Shown piece by piece: positions 45,183 to 55,598 of a stretch of 64,000 nt of DNA. Position 1 is the first letter of the stretch. Each line of letters starts with the position of its first letter. The stretch comes from Natrinema pellirubrum DSM 15624. GTDB lineage: Archaea; Halobacteriota; Halobacteria; Halobacteriales; Natrialbaceae. The notes below the pieces were generated by a model, which worked only from the letters and a program-made list of their open reading frames with translations, made no database searches and had not been told where the DNA came from. Position numbers and translations under genes: made by a program. Location of the stretch: assembly GCF_000230735.2 (NCBI RefSeq), contig NC_019962.1, positions 3,472,001 to 3,536,000 of the forward strand, read 5' to 3'.

Positions 45183-45758
45183 ATGGCGGCTCGCCAAGAC
45201 GCGTGGCGCATCTACCGCGAGTCACTGCCGATCCTCGTGGTCAGCCTCGCCGGCGGGGTTTTCGCCGGCTCAGTCCTCGGCTCGGAGGGGATGACCGCGG
45301 GATTCGAGCGGTTCCCCGGCCTCCTGTTGCTCCTGCCCGCATTCCTCGCGACCCGGGGGAACGTCTACGGCGCGCTCGGGGCGCGCATCTCGAGTGGCCT
45401 CCATCAGGGGATGATCGATCCGGAGTTCTCGTGGGACCGGCGACTCGTCAACGCCGTCGCGGCCTCCTTTATCAACGGGATCGGCATCTCGGTGTTCATC
45501 GGCGTCCTCTCGTGGGGAATTCTCCAGTTGCTGGGTCGTGAGTCCGCCCGACTCGTCGAACTCGTCGGTATCATGCTGGTCTCGGGCGTGTTGACCTCGG
45601 TGACGCTGATCTTCGGCATGCTGGCGCTCGTGTTTGCCAGCTACGAGTACGGGCTCGATCCCGACAACCTGATCGGGCCGATCGTCACCACGCTCGGCGA
45701 TATCTTCGGCGTCGTCTTCCTGTTCGTCGCGATCACCGTCGTCGGGGTGATCTTCTGA
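45183..45758 (+). CDS. MgtE-like divalent cation transporter, half 1
   Basis: 191 residues, five membrane segments of the SLC41/MgtE membrane domain (GLLLLLPAFLATRGNVYGALGARISSGLHQG). It lacks the cytosolic N and CBS domains of bacterial MgtE. The stop overlaps the start of the second half by 1 nt (TGATG), so the two halves form one transporter, probably for Mg2+. A TATA-like GGTATATG about 30 nt upstream is leaderless. Confidence 0.88.
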   Translation: MAARQDAWRIYRESLPILVVSLAGGVFAGSVLGSEGMTAGFERFPGLLLLLPAFLATRGNVYGALGARISSGLHQGMIDPEFSWDRRLVNAVAASFINGIGISVFIGVLSWGILQLLGRESARLVELVGIMLVSGVLTSVTLIFGMLALVFASYEYGLDPDNLIGPIVTTLGDIFGVVFLFVAITVVGVIF

Positions 45759-46339
45759 TGGGCGCGACCGATCCCGACGAGTCGGTCAACACCTGGTCGA
45801 TCCGGAGCATCGTCGCCACGATGTTTCCCATCCTGATCGCGCTCTCGATCCTCGAGATGGGGTCGGGCTACGTCCTCGAGGAACTCGAGGAGACCTACCT
45901 CGCAAACCCCACGCTGCTCGTCTTGGTGCCCGTGATGATCGGCATGGGCGGCAACCTCGGCGCGATCCTCTCCTCGCGGCTCTCGACGCGGCTCCACCTG
46001 GGCCTGCTCGAGTTCGATCCCCGCGACGAGGTGCTGTGGACGAACGTGGTGGCGATTTTCGGGCTCGCGGCGACGATCTTCACCGCGCTGGGGATCGTCG
46101 CCTGGCTTGTCGGCCAGTTCATCGCCGAACCGATGGCGCTCGTTGACCTCATGCTCATCTCGGTCGTCAGCGGGATGGTACTGGCCGGGCTCGCGATCGT
46201 CCTCAGCGTCCTCGCGACCTACGTCTCCTACAAACAGGGGCTGGACCCCGACGACACGACGATCCCGATCGTCACGAACGTCTGTGACATCCTCGGCGTG
46301 ATCGTCCTCTCGGGGGTTGCGATCGTCGTCCTGAACTGA
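45758..46339 (+). CDS. MgtE-like divalent cation transporter, half 2
   Basis: 193 residues, the paralogous second membrane half (LLVLVPVMIGMGGNLGAILSSRLSTRLHLGLL; then PIVTNVCDILGVIVL). Signature PxMxGxxGN and the late Asp are conserved. Works with the preceding gene; the regulator may be the PhoU/TrkA-C protein encoded convergently. Confidence 0.9.
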   Translation: MGATDPDESVNTWSIRSIVATMFPILIALSILEMGSGYVLEELEETYLANPTLLVLVPVMIGMGGNLGAILSSRLSTRLHLGLLEFDPRDEVLWTNVVAIFGLAATIFTALGIVAWLVGQFIAEPMALVDLMLISVVSGMVLAGLAIVLSVLATYVSYKQGLDPDDTTIPIVTNVCDILGVIVLSGVAIVVLN

Positions 46340-46495
46340 GACCGTCCCGAACGGAACTCGAGGCTCGAACGACGGACTGGCGTCTCGCCGGTCATAGTCG
46401 ACTCGAGAACGGATCGTTTTCCCGTCGTATTTTCATCTTGTGACCAGAACCACTTAAAGCGCGAGCGACCCGGTGGGCCCGTGAGCCCCCACCGG

Positions 46496-47704
46496 CTACG
46501 CGGACGCGAGATCCCGGAAGGCGGCGGCGGCCGTCCGGGTCCCCTTCGCGATCAACACGTCGCCGCCGCGCAGTTCGGCGTCGGCGTCGGCCACCAGCAG
46601 CCAGCCCTCGTCCGGCCGGCGGATAGCGATTACCGACATCGTCGAGTCGGCGTCGGGGACGCCCTCGGTCACCGCGGTCCCGTCGAGATCGCTGTCCCGT
46701 TCGACCGGGATGCGGGCGATGATCTCGTCGCTCTCTTGGACCGCCAACTGGACGACCGGATGGACGTCGATATCGCGCAGGACGCCCTCGCTGATCTCGA
46801 TCGCGGTGTCGCTGATCCGCTCGGTGCTACTGCCCAGTTGGATCAGTCCGCGCAACACGACTGGATCCGTCGCGTCCGCGGCCGCCCGCAACGTCCAGGC
46901 CTCGAATCGCGACTGCATCGCGTCGACCTCGACCTCCAAGTTGCGGACCTCCTCGGCCAGCTCCTCGCTGTCGAACAGCACGCTGCTGTAGGCCAGATCG
47001 ACCGCCAGCTCCGAGAAGTCTTTCATGTGGATGATCGTGTCCACCGCCCGCTCGAGATCGTCGATATCGGGACTCTCGACCGTGGGCGCTTCGTAGACCT
47101 CCCCGGTCAGGGTCTCACAGACGTCGCCGATCGCCGACTCGGGCCCCCGGAGGAACGCGACATCGTCGGCCTCGATCCGTGTCGTCGGCCCCGGATTGAG
47201 CAGCCACTCGTTGCCCCGCCGGAGCGCGATGGCCCGGACGCCGGTCTCGGACTCGAGATCGATCTCCTGTAACGTGCGGCCGGCGTAGGGGGAATCGGCC
47301 GCGACGACGCCCCGGAGCAGCGCCTCGGCGGCGTCGGGCAGGGCCGCCCGCATCGCCTCGGGCAACCCCATGTCCTCGAGGACGATCTTCGCGATGTCGC
47401 CGGCGGCGTCGCTGATCTCGTCGGCGGCCCCGACGATGCCCAGCACCGGCGCGAGCTGCTCGGCGTCGGCCGGCTTCCGGGCGGCCATCAGCAGGCTCAT
47501 TCGGGCTCGCATCTCGAGGACGTCCATCCGTTCCTCGAGTCGGAGGACCTCCGTCGCGAGTTCCTCGCTGCGGTGGAGGACCGCCGAGTACGAGAGGTCG
47601 ATCAACAGCTCCGCGGTGTCTTTCATCTCGACGAGTACGTCCTTGACACTGACCGGCTCGTACTCGATCGACGCCGACGATGTCTCGCCCTCGAGCGGAT
47701 CCAT
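46496..47704 (-). CDS. PhoU-like/TrkA-C (RCK_C) regulatory protein
   Basis: 402 residues from ATG 47704. Two repeats of PhoU-like helices (MKDTAELLIDLSYSAVLHRS; MKDFSELAVDLAYSSVLFDS) each followed by a TrkA-C domain (GVRAIALRRGNEWLLNPGPTTRI; MSVIAIRRPDEGWLLVADADAEL). No membrane segments. Haloarchaea often encode this beside MgtE-like pairs; it probably senses a nucleotide and gates that transporter (inference). The upstream in-frame extension is rejected as basic. Confidence 0.85.
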   Translation of the reverse strand: MDPLEGETSSASIEYEPVSVKDVLVEMKDTAELLIDLSYSAVLHRSEELATEVLRLEERMDVLEMRARMSLLMAARKPADAEQLAPVLGIVGAADEISDAAGDIAKIVLEDMGLPEAMRAALPDAAEALLRGVVAADSPYAGRTLQEIDLESETGVRAIALRRGNEWLLNPGPTTRIEADDVAFLRGPESAIGDVCETLTGEVYEAPTVESPDIDDLERAVDTIIHMKDFSELAVDLAYSSVLFDSEELAEEVRNLEVEVDAMQSRFEAWTLRAAADATDPVVLRGLIQLGSSTERISDTAIEISEGVLRDIDVHPVVQLAVQESDEIIARIPVERDSDLDGTAVTEGVPDADSTMSVIAIRRPDEGWLLVADADAELRGGDVLIAKGTRTAAAAFRDLASA

Positions 47705-47822
47705 ACCTCGAGAGTCCGCCCGCCGACGAAAAAAGCGTTTCCCGCCGCCGGTACAGACACTCGTAAGACGCAGCCTTCCGACACGGTTTTGCCCGGGCAC
47801 AAAGAACGCACGGGCAAGATCA

Positions 47823-49202
47823 ATGCTCGACCGGACCTATATACGCGAGAATACGGAGGAGGTACGCGACGCCCTCGAGAACCGCGGGGCCGACGTCGAC
47901 ATCGACGAGTTCCTCGAACTCGACGAACGCTGGCGCGAGCTGAAAGCACGCGGCGACGACCTGCGCCACGATCGCAACCAAATCACGAAAAAAATAGGCC
48001 AGCTCGTCGCCGACGGCAAAGACGAGGAGCGCGAAGAAGCCATCAAGAAGTCGCGGGAACTCAAAGCCGAGATCGAGGAGGTCGAAGAGGAAGGCGTCGA
48101 ACTCGAGGAGGAACTCCGAGAACGTATCCTCGAGATTCCACAGGTCCCCCACGAGAGCGTGCCGCTCGGCCTCGAGGAGCGCCACAACGTCGAGGACCGC
48201 CGCTGGGGCTTCGACGGGGACCACGACCTCCCCGAAGAGGTCACCCCTCACTACGAACTCGGCGAGGAACTCGACATCATCGACGAGGAACGGGCCGCCA
48301 AGACGACCGGTGCCGGCTTCTACTTCCTCAAAGGCGAGGGCGCACAGCTCGAACACGCCCTGATCCAGTTCATGATGGACGTCCACCGCGAGCAGGGGTA
48401 TGTCGACGTCTTCCCGCCGGTCCCGGTCAAGAGTTCGGCGATGCAGGGAACCGGACAGCTGCCGAAGTTCGCCGACGACGCCTACCGGCTGGGTGGCAGC
48501 AACGAGGAGGCCTACGACGACGACGACCTCTGGCTCTGTCCCACCGCGGAGGTCCCGGTCACCAACATGTACGCCGACGAGATCCTGCTGGACGACGACC
48601 TCCCGCTGAAACACCAGGCCTACACCCCGAACTTCCGGCGTGAAGCCGGCGAACACGGCACCGAAACCCGGGGCATCGTCCGCGTCCACCAGTTCAACAA
48701 GGTCGAACTCGTCAACTTCGTCGAACCCGAGGACAGCTACGACCGCCTCGAGGACCTGCTCGACGAGGCCGAGGAGGTCCTCCGTCGGCTCGACCTTCCC
48801 TACCGCATCCTCGAACTCTGTACCGGCGATCTCACGTTCGCCTCCGCCAAGACCTACGACATCGAGGTCTGGGCCCCCGGCGACGACATGGACGACGGCC
48901 CCGAGGACGGCGGGCGCTGGCTCGAGGTCTCGAGCGCATCGAACTTCGAGGACTTCCAGGCCCGGCGTGCCGGCCTGCGCTACCGGCCCGAGCGCCACGA
49001 GTCGGCCGAGTACCTCCACACCCTGAACGCGTCGGGACTCGCGATCCCCCGGGTGATGGTGGCCATTCTCGAGTACTACCAGAACGAGGACGGCACCGTC
49101 ACGATCCCCGAACCCCTGCGGCCGTACATGGGCGGCAAAGCGGTCATCGAAGGCCACGAGAAGGTCGGCGAGTCGGCGCTGGGTGCAGGCGAACGCGAGT
49201 AG
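47823..49202 (+). CDS. serS: Seryl-tRNA synthetase
   Basis: 459 residues from ATG 47823. N-terminal coiled-coil arm with long charged helices (residues about 30-105, RNQITKKIGQLVADGKDEE...), then class II motifs 2 (YTPNFRREAGEHGTETRG) and 3 (LNASGLAIPRVMVAILEYYQ), and SSASNFEDFQARRAGLRY. Charges tRNA-Ser with serine in the cytosol. The frame runs open upstream (to 47370) over the opposing PhoU/TrkA-C gene but this is a shadow. Divergent promoter region 47705-47822. Confidence 0.97.
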   Translation: MLDRTYIRENTEEVRDALENRGADVDIDEFLELDERWRELKARGDDLRHDRNQITKKIGQLVADGKDEEREEAIKKSRELKAEIEEVEEEGVELEEELRERILEIPQVPHESVPLGLEERHNVEDRRWGFDGDHDLPEEVTPHYELGEELDIIDEERAAKTTGAGFYFLKGEGAQLEHALIQFMMDVHREQGYVDVFPPVPVKSSAMQGTGQLPKFADDAYRLGGSNEEAYDDDDLWLCPTAEVPVTNMYADEILLDDDLPLKHQAYTPNFRREAGEHGTETRGIVRVHQFNKVELVNFVEPEDSYDRLEDLLDEAEEVLRRLDLPYRILELCTGDLTFASAKTYDIEVWAPGDDMDDGPEDGGRWLEVSSASNFEDFQARRAGLRYRPERHESAEYLHTLNASGLAIPRVMVAILEYYQNEDGTVTIPEPLRPYMGGKAVIEGHEKVGESALGAGERE

Positions 49203-49503
49203 CACGCTCCCGCAGGGTCTCCCTTGTTCGGAATCACCTAGCCCGTCAGAACGGTGATCTCGGTCCGGAGTCGATACGTCTGGGGCGGGATATGCTGACC
49301 AGTGGAGGTGAGAAATACTGTGCGATCGGATCCTCGTCGACGACTGGGTCGTCCGTTGCTGACTCGACGGGGAGGGGTGCCGACGGCGGACGATCGCCGC
49401 GAACGCGCGCCGGCGGCCAGTTCGGGGGATTACCGCGACGGAATCACCGTCGATGGCCGGGTTACTGCCTCCGGATCAGTCGCCCGCACCGATACTAACG
49501 GTG
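49203..49503. other. Gene-less gap
   Basis: About 300 nt between the SerRS gene and the convergent secreted repeat protein. No coding frame, hairpin or promoter stands out. Confidence 0.5.
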
Positions 49504-51042
49504 TTACTGGCTGGCCAGGTTCCGGATGTCCTCGACGGCGTCGGCCGCGTTGTTCAGCGCGTCCGCGATCGGCGGGAGCATGGCCTCTTCAGCCGCTGCA
49601 CGGGCCTCCTCGACGGTACTCACGTCGTACTCGACGCCGGCCTGGGCTTCGATCTCGGCCGTGACCTGCGTGAAGATCTCATCGACGAGGGCGTCGATCG
49701 TCTCGGGGTCAGTGCTGTCGATCGTCCCGACCGACTCGACGTTCTCGAGTTGCGCGTTGATGTCCTCGACGATGCCGTTGATCTCCGCGACCGTTTCGCT
49801 ATCGCCGTTCTCGCCGTCGCCGTCGTCACCGTCGCCGCCGTCGTCGATGGTGTAGTCGGCAATAGCCGCGATCTCCTCGACGGCATCGGCCGCGTTGTTC
49901 AGCGCGTCCGCGATCGGCGGCAACGTGGCCTCCTCGGCCGCCTCCCGGGCCTCCGCGGGCGTACTGACGTCGTACTCGACACCGGCCTGGGCTTCGATCT
50001 CGGCCGTGACCTGCGTGAAGATCTCCTCGATGAGCGCGCCGATCGTCGCGTCGTCGGTGTCCTCGATCGTCCCGACCGGCTCGACGTTCTCGAGTTGCGC
50101 GTTGATATCCTCGATGATGGCGTTGATCTCCGCAACCGGTTCGTCGTCGCCACCGTCGTCACCGCCGTCGTCGATAGTGTAGTCGGCGATGGCCGCGATC
50201 TCCTCGACGGCGTCGGCCGCGTTGTTCAGTGCGTCGGCGATCGGCGGCAGCGTGGCCTCCTCGGCCGCTTCCCGTGCCTCCGCGGGCGTACTCACATCGT
50301 ACTCGACGCCGGCCTGGGCTTCGATTTCGGCCGTGACCTGCGTGAAGATCTCCTCGATGAGCGCACCGATCGTCTCGTCGTCGGTGTCGTCGATCGTACC
50401 GACCGGCTCGACGTTTGCGAGTTCCGCGTTGATGTCCTCGATGATGGCGTTGATCTCCGCGACGGGACCGTCATCGCCAGGATCTTCGTCCTCTTCTTCC
50501 GTGACGACCTCACCGTCGGCTTCGCCACCGATTCCGGCGTCCGCGGCCGCGTTGCGCATGACGACGTTCAGATCGGTCTCGCTCGAGCCGCTGACGTCGT
50601 TGACCGTGACTTTGAGGCGAAGGGCGACGTTCTTTTCAGTCACACTGCCGTCTTCTTCCGCTCGGAAATCGGATGCGGAGAGACCGTCGTGATCGAGGAC
50701 GCTCCCCGAGAGGTCCTCTCCGAGGGAAACGTCCGACTGGCTGGTGCCGCTGACCGAAGTCGTCGCCTCGTCGATCGTCGCCGCGTTGCCGCCGTGGACC
50801 ACCTGGAGTTCGACCGTCGCTTCCCCTGGGTCCTCGTCCAGTCCTTCGTACTGGAAGACGACGTTGGTCGCACCTGCACGAATGTCCGAGAGGGACCCGT
50901 CGTCACTTTCCCCGCTGATGCTAGTTCCGGTGAACCGATAGTCGCCGATTTCTGCTGCTGCTGAACCCGAAAGCACTACTGCAGTGCCGATAGCTGCCGT
51001 GCCGATACCGCCTGTACTCGCGATGAACTTGCGTCGATTCAT
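49504..51042 (-). CDS. Tat-exported acidic repeat protein
   Basis: 512 residues. The Tat signal MNRRKFIASTGGIGTAAIGT ends near Ala30 (GSAAA). Residues 31-165 form a beta-rich domain (DYRFTGTSISGESDD..., NVALRLKVTVNDVSG). Then three repeats start at 194, 303 and 418 (109 and 115 residues apart), each opening VAEINAIIEDIN and ending in a (DADAV)EEIAAIAD helix, joined by Asp/Gly linkers. Repeats 1 and 2 differ at about four positions. Predicted surface or secreted protein; function unknown. A GTG 45 nt upstream is an alternative start. Confidence 0.82.
   Translation of the reverse strand: MNRRKFIASTGGIGTAAIGTAVVLSGSAAAEIGDYRFTGTSISGESDDGSLSDIRAGATNVVFQYEGLDEDPGEATVELQVVHGGNAATIDEATTSVSGTSQSDVSLGEDLSGSVLDHDGLSASDFRAEEDGSVTEKNVALRLKVTVNDVSGSSETDLNVVMRNAAADAGIGGEADGEVVTEEEDEDPGDDGPVAEINAIIEDINAELANVEPVGTIDDTDDETIGALIEEIFTQVTAEIEAQAGVEYDVSTPAEAREAAEEATLPPIADALNNAADAVEEIAAIADYTIDDGGDDGGDDEPVAEINAIIEDINAQLENVEPVGTIEDTDDATIGALIEEIFTQVTAEIEAQAGVEYDVSTPAEAREAAEEATLPPIADALNNAADAVEEIAAIADYTIDDGGDGDDGDGENGDSETVAEINGIVEDINAQLENVESVGTIDSTDPETIDALVDEIFTQVTAEIEAQAGVEYDVSTVEEARAAAEEAMLPPIADALNNAADAVEDIRNLASQ
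49507..50463 (-). repeat. Three in-frame repeats of about 330 nt
   Basis: Coding repeats of the Tat-exported protein: 50137-50463, 49810-50136 and 49507-49791. The DNA of copies 1 and 2 is nearly identical, implying recent duplication or gene conversion; copy 3 is older. The joints are Asp/Gly-rich. Confidence 0.8.
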
Positions 51043-51514
51043 TGTTGCTCTCTGACGCCGTACGACGCCCGGCGCTGGCGGACTCACAGCATTGCCACTC
51101 GTCGGTTACCTGCACTGACCGACCGCGTTCGCAATACGACTTATTTGCGTGTGAGTGGCGCAACAAACTATGCCACCAGTGATAAATATTTTCGACTATA
51201 AATTACAAATGATTCTCAACCGTTTTTAGATTTATTAAATTAATAGACAGTCAATATGCCGATCGACGATGCACCGAGAACGGGTAGTGGCGACTCAACG
51301 GCTACGACAGGACAACGTCACGACTCCTCGAGAGCCATCAAGCGGTTCCACGTCACGACAGGGTTCGTCGGAACGACGGTCGAAACTGGAACACGGTGTC
51401 GACGACCGTGAGAGCGTCGCCACTCGCGGTCGATAGAAAGCGCGGCTGATCGGAAAGAACCGAACGCGTCCGATCAGCACGTAGGTGCGAGGCTGTCCGT
51501 TTCGAACGGCGGCC
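51043..51514. other. AT-rich gene-less stretch
   Basis: No coding frame. Strongly AT-rich between 51140 and 51260. AAATAAGTC on the minus strand (51139-51147) may be the TATA box of the repeat-protein gene, about 97 nt upstream of its ATG. The other half is of normal composition and may be leader or debris. Confidence 0.5.
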
Positions 51515-53701
51515 TTATATGTAGTCGATACTCGGCGGCAGTTCGAGCTTCATACCCTTGCGCTCGCGGATCTCCATGATCTTGTCGCGCTGGAGGGAGT
51601 TGGACATGACCTCGAAGCCGGCGTTCTCGGTGTTCCAGGAGGCCCGTCCCTCGGTCGCGGAGCGGATGTCCGAGGCGAAGCCGATCATCTCGCCGACGGG
51701 CGCGATGCCCTCGACGACCATCAGGTCGCCTTCCTGGTACATGTCGTCGACGCGGCCACGACGGCCCTGAATCTCGCCCGAGGCCGCGCCCATGTGGTCG
51801 TTGGGCACGTCGATGCGGACGTCCTGCATCGGCTCGAGCATCTTGATCTTGCCGTCGATCAGCGACTTGTGGACGGCTTCGCGGGTCGCGGGGATGACCT
51901 GTGCCGGGCCACGGTGGATAGTATCCTCGTGGAGCCGTGCGTCGTGCAGGCGGATGAGCGTCCCCTGAACCGGCTCGTTTGCGAGCGGGCCGTTGTCGAG
52001 GGCCTCCTCGAGCCCCTCGATGACGAGTTCCATCGTCTCGTTCAGGTGCTGAATCCCCTTCGTGTCGTCGATGAGGACGTTCGTCCCGTGGATGTGTTCG
52101 ACGTTCTGAGAGGTCTCCTTCTCCATGCCGGCCTCCTGCAGGGCCTCACGGCGTTCCTGCTCGGGCATGTCCATCGAGGCCTCGCCGCGCTTGATGGTCT
52201 CGACGAGGTCGTCCGTCATCGGCTCGATGGAGATGTAGAAGCGGTTGTGCCGGTTCGGCGAGATGCCCTCCACTTCGTCGCTGGGCTCCTGGGGCTGCTC
52301 GCGGTAGACGACGATCGGCTCACCGGTGTTGACCGGGATACCCTGGTTCTTCTCGATACGCTGGGTGATGACCTCGAGGTGAAGCTCACCCTGTCCCGAA
52401 ATGAGGTGCTCGCCGGTGTCCTCGTTGATGTCGATCTGGATCGTCGGGTCCTCCTTGGAGACCTGTCGCAGCGTCTCGATCAGCTTCGGCAGGTCGTCCA
52501 TGTTCTGGGCCTCGACGGACTTCGTAATGACCGGCTCCGAGATGTGTTCGATCGACTCGAACGGCGTCATCTCGACACTCGAGACGGTCGAGCCGGCGAT
52601 GGCGTCTTTGAGACCCGTGACGGCGGCGATGTTCCCGGCGGGAACCTCGTCGACCTCCTCGCGTTCACCGCCCATGTAGATCCCGACCGACTGGATGCGG
52701 TTCTTGCCGGCGGTCCCGGAGACGTACAGCTCCTGGCCCTTCTCGAGGGTACCCGAGAAGACACGTCCCGCGGCGATCTCGCCGGCGTGGGGGTCGATCC
52801 CGATGTCGGTAACCATCAGGACGACGTCGCCGTCCTCGTCGACGAGGCGCATCGACTCCGAGAGGTCGCTCTCGTCGTCACCGCGCCAGATGCGCGGGAT
52901 ACGACGGGGCTGGGCCTCGAGGGGGTCCGGGAAGTGTTCACAGACCATGTCGAGGACGACGTCCGACAGCGGCGTACGGTCGTGGAGTTCCTGGCGCTTG
53001 TCGGCGCGCTCGAGTTCCATGATCTCGCCGAAGTCCATCCCGGTACGTTGCATCGACGGCATGGAGACGCCCCACTTGTACAGTGCGGAGCCGAAGCCGA
53101 CGGTACCGTCTTCGACGGAGACCGTCCAGTCCTCGATGTCGTCCATCTCCTCGGTCATGCCGCGGATGAGTTCGTTGACGTCGTGGATGACCGAGAGGAG
53201 ACGCTGTTGCATCTCCTCGGGACCCTCCTGCAGCTCGGAGATCAGGCGGTCGACCTTGTTGATGAACAGCGTCGGCTTGACGCCCTCGCGAAGTGCCTGT
53301 CGCAGCACCGTCTCGGTCTGGGGCATGGCCCCTTCGACGGCGTCGACGACCACGAGGGCACCGTCGACGGCCCGCATCGCGCGGGTGACGTCGCCACCGA
53401 AGTCGACGTGGCCCGGCGTGTCGATGAGGTTGATGAGGTGGTTCTCACCCTCGTACTCGTGGGTCATCGAGACGTTCGCCGCGTCGATGGTGATCCCACG
53501 TTCCTGCTCGTCTTCCTCGGTGTCCATCGCGAGCTGTTCACCGGCAGTCTCGTCGGAGATCATGCCGGCACCAGCCAGCAGATTGTCCGTAAGGGTCGTT
53601 TTCCCGTGGTCGACGTGAGCGGCGATGGCGATGTTCCGAATGTTCTTCGGTTCGTCCATCAGCCGTTCACACTCTTGGACGATCTTCTTGCGTCGGCCCA
53701 T
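51515..53701 (-). CDS. fusA: Translation elongation factor EF-2 (archaeal)
   Basis: 728 residues. G1 [15 protein letters not shown], switch region [21 protein letters not shown]3 [11 protein letters not shown]4 NKVDRL, and in domain IV the diphthamide site [19 protein letters not shown] (His in HRG). GTP-dependent translocation of the ribosome. Complete, standard length. TATA-like CCCTTTTGACC on the minus strand about 30 nt upstream. Separated from rps7 by the genes at 53943-57892. Confidence 0.98.
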   Translation of the reverse strand: MGRRKKIVQECERLMDEPKNIRNIAIAAHVDHGKTTLTDNLLAGAGMISDETAGEQLAMDTEEDEQERGITIDAANVSMTHEYEGENHLINLIDTPGHVDFGGDVTRAMRAVDGALVVVDAVEGAMPQTETVLRQALREGVKPTLFINKVDRLISELQEGPEEMQQRLLSVIHDVNELIRGMTEEMDDIEDWTVSVEDGTVGFGSALYKWGVSMPSMQRTGMDFGEIMELERADKRQELHDRTPLSDVVLDMVCEHFPDPLEAQPRRIPRIWRGDDESDLSESMRLVDEDGDVVLMVTDIGIDPHAGEIAAGRVFSGTLEKGQELYVSGTAGKNRIQSVGIYMGGEREEVDEVPAGNIAAVTGLKDAIAGSTVSSVEMTPFESIEHISEPVITKSVEAQNMDDLPKLIETLRQVSKEDPTIQIDINEDTGEHLISGQGELHLEVITQRIEKNQGIPVNTGEPIVVYREQPQEPSDEVEGISPNRHNRFYISIEPMTDDLVETIKRGEASMDMPEQERREALQEAGMEKETSQNVEHIHGTNVLIDDTKGIQHLNETMELVIEGLEEALDNGPLANEPVQGTLIRLHDARLHEDTIHRGPAQVIPATREAVHKSLIDGKIKMLEPMQDVRIDVPNDHMGAASGEIQGRRGRVDDMYQEGDLMVVEGIAPVGEMIGFASDIRSATEGRASWNTENAGFEVMSNSLQRDKIMEIRERKGMKLELPPSIDYI

Positions 53702-53942
53702 ATACCCCTCATTACCGGCAGCGGGGTCAAAAGGGTAGTGTTTCGTCGGCGCCGAAATCCGCCGTCGTTCCCGGTTTGAACGTTGGAATATCCAATTTGA
53801 GTGAGTGAATCACTCCCAATATTATGTCGATCCGGCCGCGAGTCGGTTGCCGCCCGCGATGTGAGACGACGAACGCGACGGAGTCGATGACGTGCGAACG
53901 CACAAAAGAGTCAAATCCCGTCGGCTCTTGGTAGAACTACAC

Positions 53943-54698
53943 ATGGATATTCGCGTGCAGGGACCGGGCCCGACCTCTCCATTCCTCAGCGCCCGAGACC
54001 GCTTCGAAACCGAACACGACCTCTCGCTGCCGGTCCACGTCCAGCTCCGGGACGATCCCGACGAACGGACCTGGGCCGCCCACTACGACGATCGCCACGT
54101 CCTGAACATCTCGCGACAGGCCGCCTCGAGCGCGATGGCCAGCGAACTCGCCCTCCACGAGTTCGCACACATGGCGCGTCACGAACAGGATCACCCCTCA
54201 CACACCCAGTCGACCGAGGAGGTTCTCTACCTGGCACTGGCCGGCAAGAGCGTCGAACGCCGCAAGCTCTCGCACTGCTACCAGATCGCCAACCACATGA
54301 AAGACATCTACGCCGACGACATCACCCTCTCGGTCGGTCCCGGCGAGAAACTGCTCTCCTTCCTCGAGTCGAGTCTGGCCGCGGCGGTGGCCGACCGGCC
54401 CGAAACGCCGCCCCGTCCCGGCCTTGAGCGGCTGTCCGCCAGCGCCGACCCCGAGATCACGGCGGTGAACGCGGCCTTCGCGCTCGCGCTCGCGGAGCGA
54501 CACGACCTCGTCGACAGGGACCACCGACTCTACGACCTCGCGCACGCGGCAGCGATGGACGCCCCGGAAATCGACTTCGAAGGGTTCAAACGGCGGTTCC
54601 GGGAACTCGGGCGGGAGACCGACGTGAGTACGTACCGACAGGTGCTGGTCGATGCGACCCGGTCGTACGTCGGCGGTGACGGCCTTGCGGCCGATTGA
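53943..54698 (+). CDS. DUF5781-like HExxH protein
   Basis: 251 residues. ASELALHEFAHMARHEQDH has the HExxH metal-binding signature (HEFAH), with a possible third ligand further on (HPSHTQSTEE); soluble. I recall this family, probably DUF5781, as common in haloarchaea beside EF-2 and rps7. Putative zinc metallopeptidase, not proven. Divergent from EF-2. Confidence 0.8.
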   Translation: MDIRVQGPGPTSPFLSARDRFETEHDLSLPVHVQLRDDPDERTWAAHYDDRHVLNISRQAASSAMASELALHEFAHMARHEQDHPSHTQSTEEVLYLALAGKSVERRKLSHCYQIANHMKDIYADDITLSVGPGEKLLSFLESSLAAAVADRPETPPRPGLERLSASADPEITAVNAAFALALAERHDLVDRDHRLYDLAHAAAMDAPEIDFEGFKRRFRELGRETDVSTYRQVLVDATRSYVGGDGLAAD

Positions 54699-54827
54699 GT
54701 ACCGTCGTGACGTGCGGGTCCGGCATCGACACCCACAGCGCACAACGCGACGCCCATCGCTCGAGCCAGCCTACAGTTCGGCCCGAACGTTTATTGTTTG
54801 ATGCCAAGAACGTGTGGAACATAGAGA

Positions 54828-55526
54828 ATGTTCTCGGGAACGGACGGCGTGGGGGCTACTGACGGGGGGTTCTCCGACGAGTTATCGCGATTGAAACGCC
54901 GGGGGGCAAGCGTTCTCGTCGTCGGCTCCGTCCGCCCCGATCAGTGTCGGGACGCCTGTCGACGGCTGCTTGGCTGTGATGCCGATCGGGTCCGGCGACG
55001 CGTCCTCGTCTCGACGACGGCGGGCCCACACCACGCCACACACCACATCGACGAGGCCGGGTCGGCAGCCCTCTCGGTCATCGCTTACGAGACGCAGGCT
55101 CGCAACGTCACAACGGCCGAGCCAGGGGAGACACCGTCGGTCGGGACGGAAACGACCGAAGCGGAGTCGCTCGCCGACCTCGGGCTCGCCATCGAACAGG
55201 GGATCGAGGACTTCGAAACCAATACCGCCGCGCTCGAACCCGGCGAAGTCAGGCTGGGGATCGACTCGCTGCTCCCGTTGCTCGAGGCGGACGGTCGCCA
55301 GCGGGTGTTCAAATTCCTCCATCTCATCAACGGACGAACGCGGGACGTCAATGGGATGGCCCACTACCACCTGCCGGTCGAGCGCGATGCCAGGATCGTC
55401 CAGACTCTCTCGCCGCTTTTCGATATTATCGTTGAACTCCGCGAGCGGAACGGCGACTACCAGGAGCGCTGGACGATCGAGGACGGCGACCGCCGTTCCG
55501 GTTGGGTATCGGTCGGCGCCGAGTAA
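54828..55526 (+). CDS. Inactive RecA/KaiC-like protein (DUF7504-like)
   Basis: 232 residues. Its core resembles the haloarchaeal RecA/KaiC-fold family I recall as DUF7504: strand LKRRGASVLVVGSVRPDQC where the Walker A would sit (GxxxxGKT is missing), a switch strand (RVLVSTTAGPHH) and a Walker-B-like EVRLGIDSLLPLLE, then FKFLHLINGRTRDVNGMAHY. So it probably binds a partner or signal but not ATP. TATA-like GTTTATTG about 35 nt upstream. The CHAT gene follows 72 nt later on the same strand. Confidence 0.75.
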   Translation: MFSGTDGVGATDGGFSDELSRLKRRGASVLVVGSVRPDQCRDACRRLLGCDADRVRRRVLVSTTAGPHHATHHIDEAGSAALSVIAYETQARNVTTAEPGETPSVGTETTEAESLADLGLAIEQGIEDFETNTAALEPGEVRLGIDSLLPLLEADGRQRVFKFLHLINGRTRDVNGMAHYHLPVERDARIVQTLSPLFDIIVELRERNGDYQERWTIEDGDRRSGWVSVGAE

Positions 55527-55598
55527 CGGCTCGGGGCCAGCCCAGTTCCGAGCGACGACCCCGGCGGTTCGCGGGCGACCGCACGAGTGACCGTTCCA

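Noticed and set aside
53781-53815. Short dyads TTGGA-ATA-TCCAA and GAGTGA-GTGAA-TCACTC upstream of EF-2
   Set aside because: Short arms, more than 50 nt beyond the likely TATA box; may be chance, not listed as an operator.
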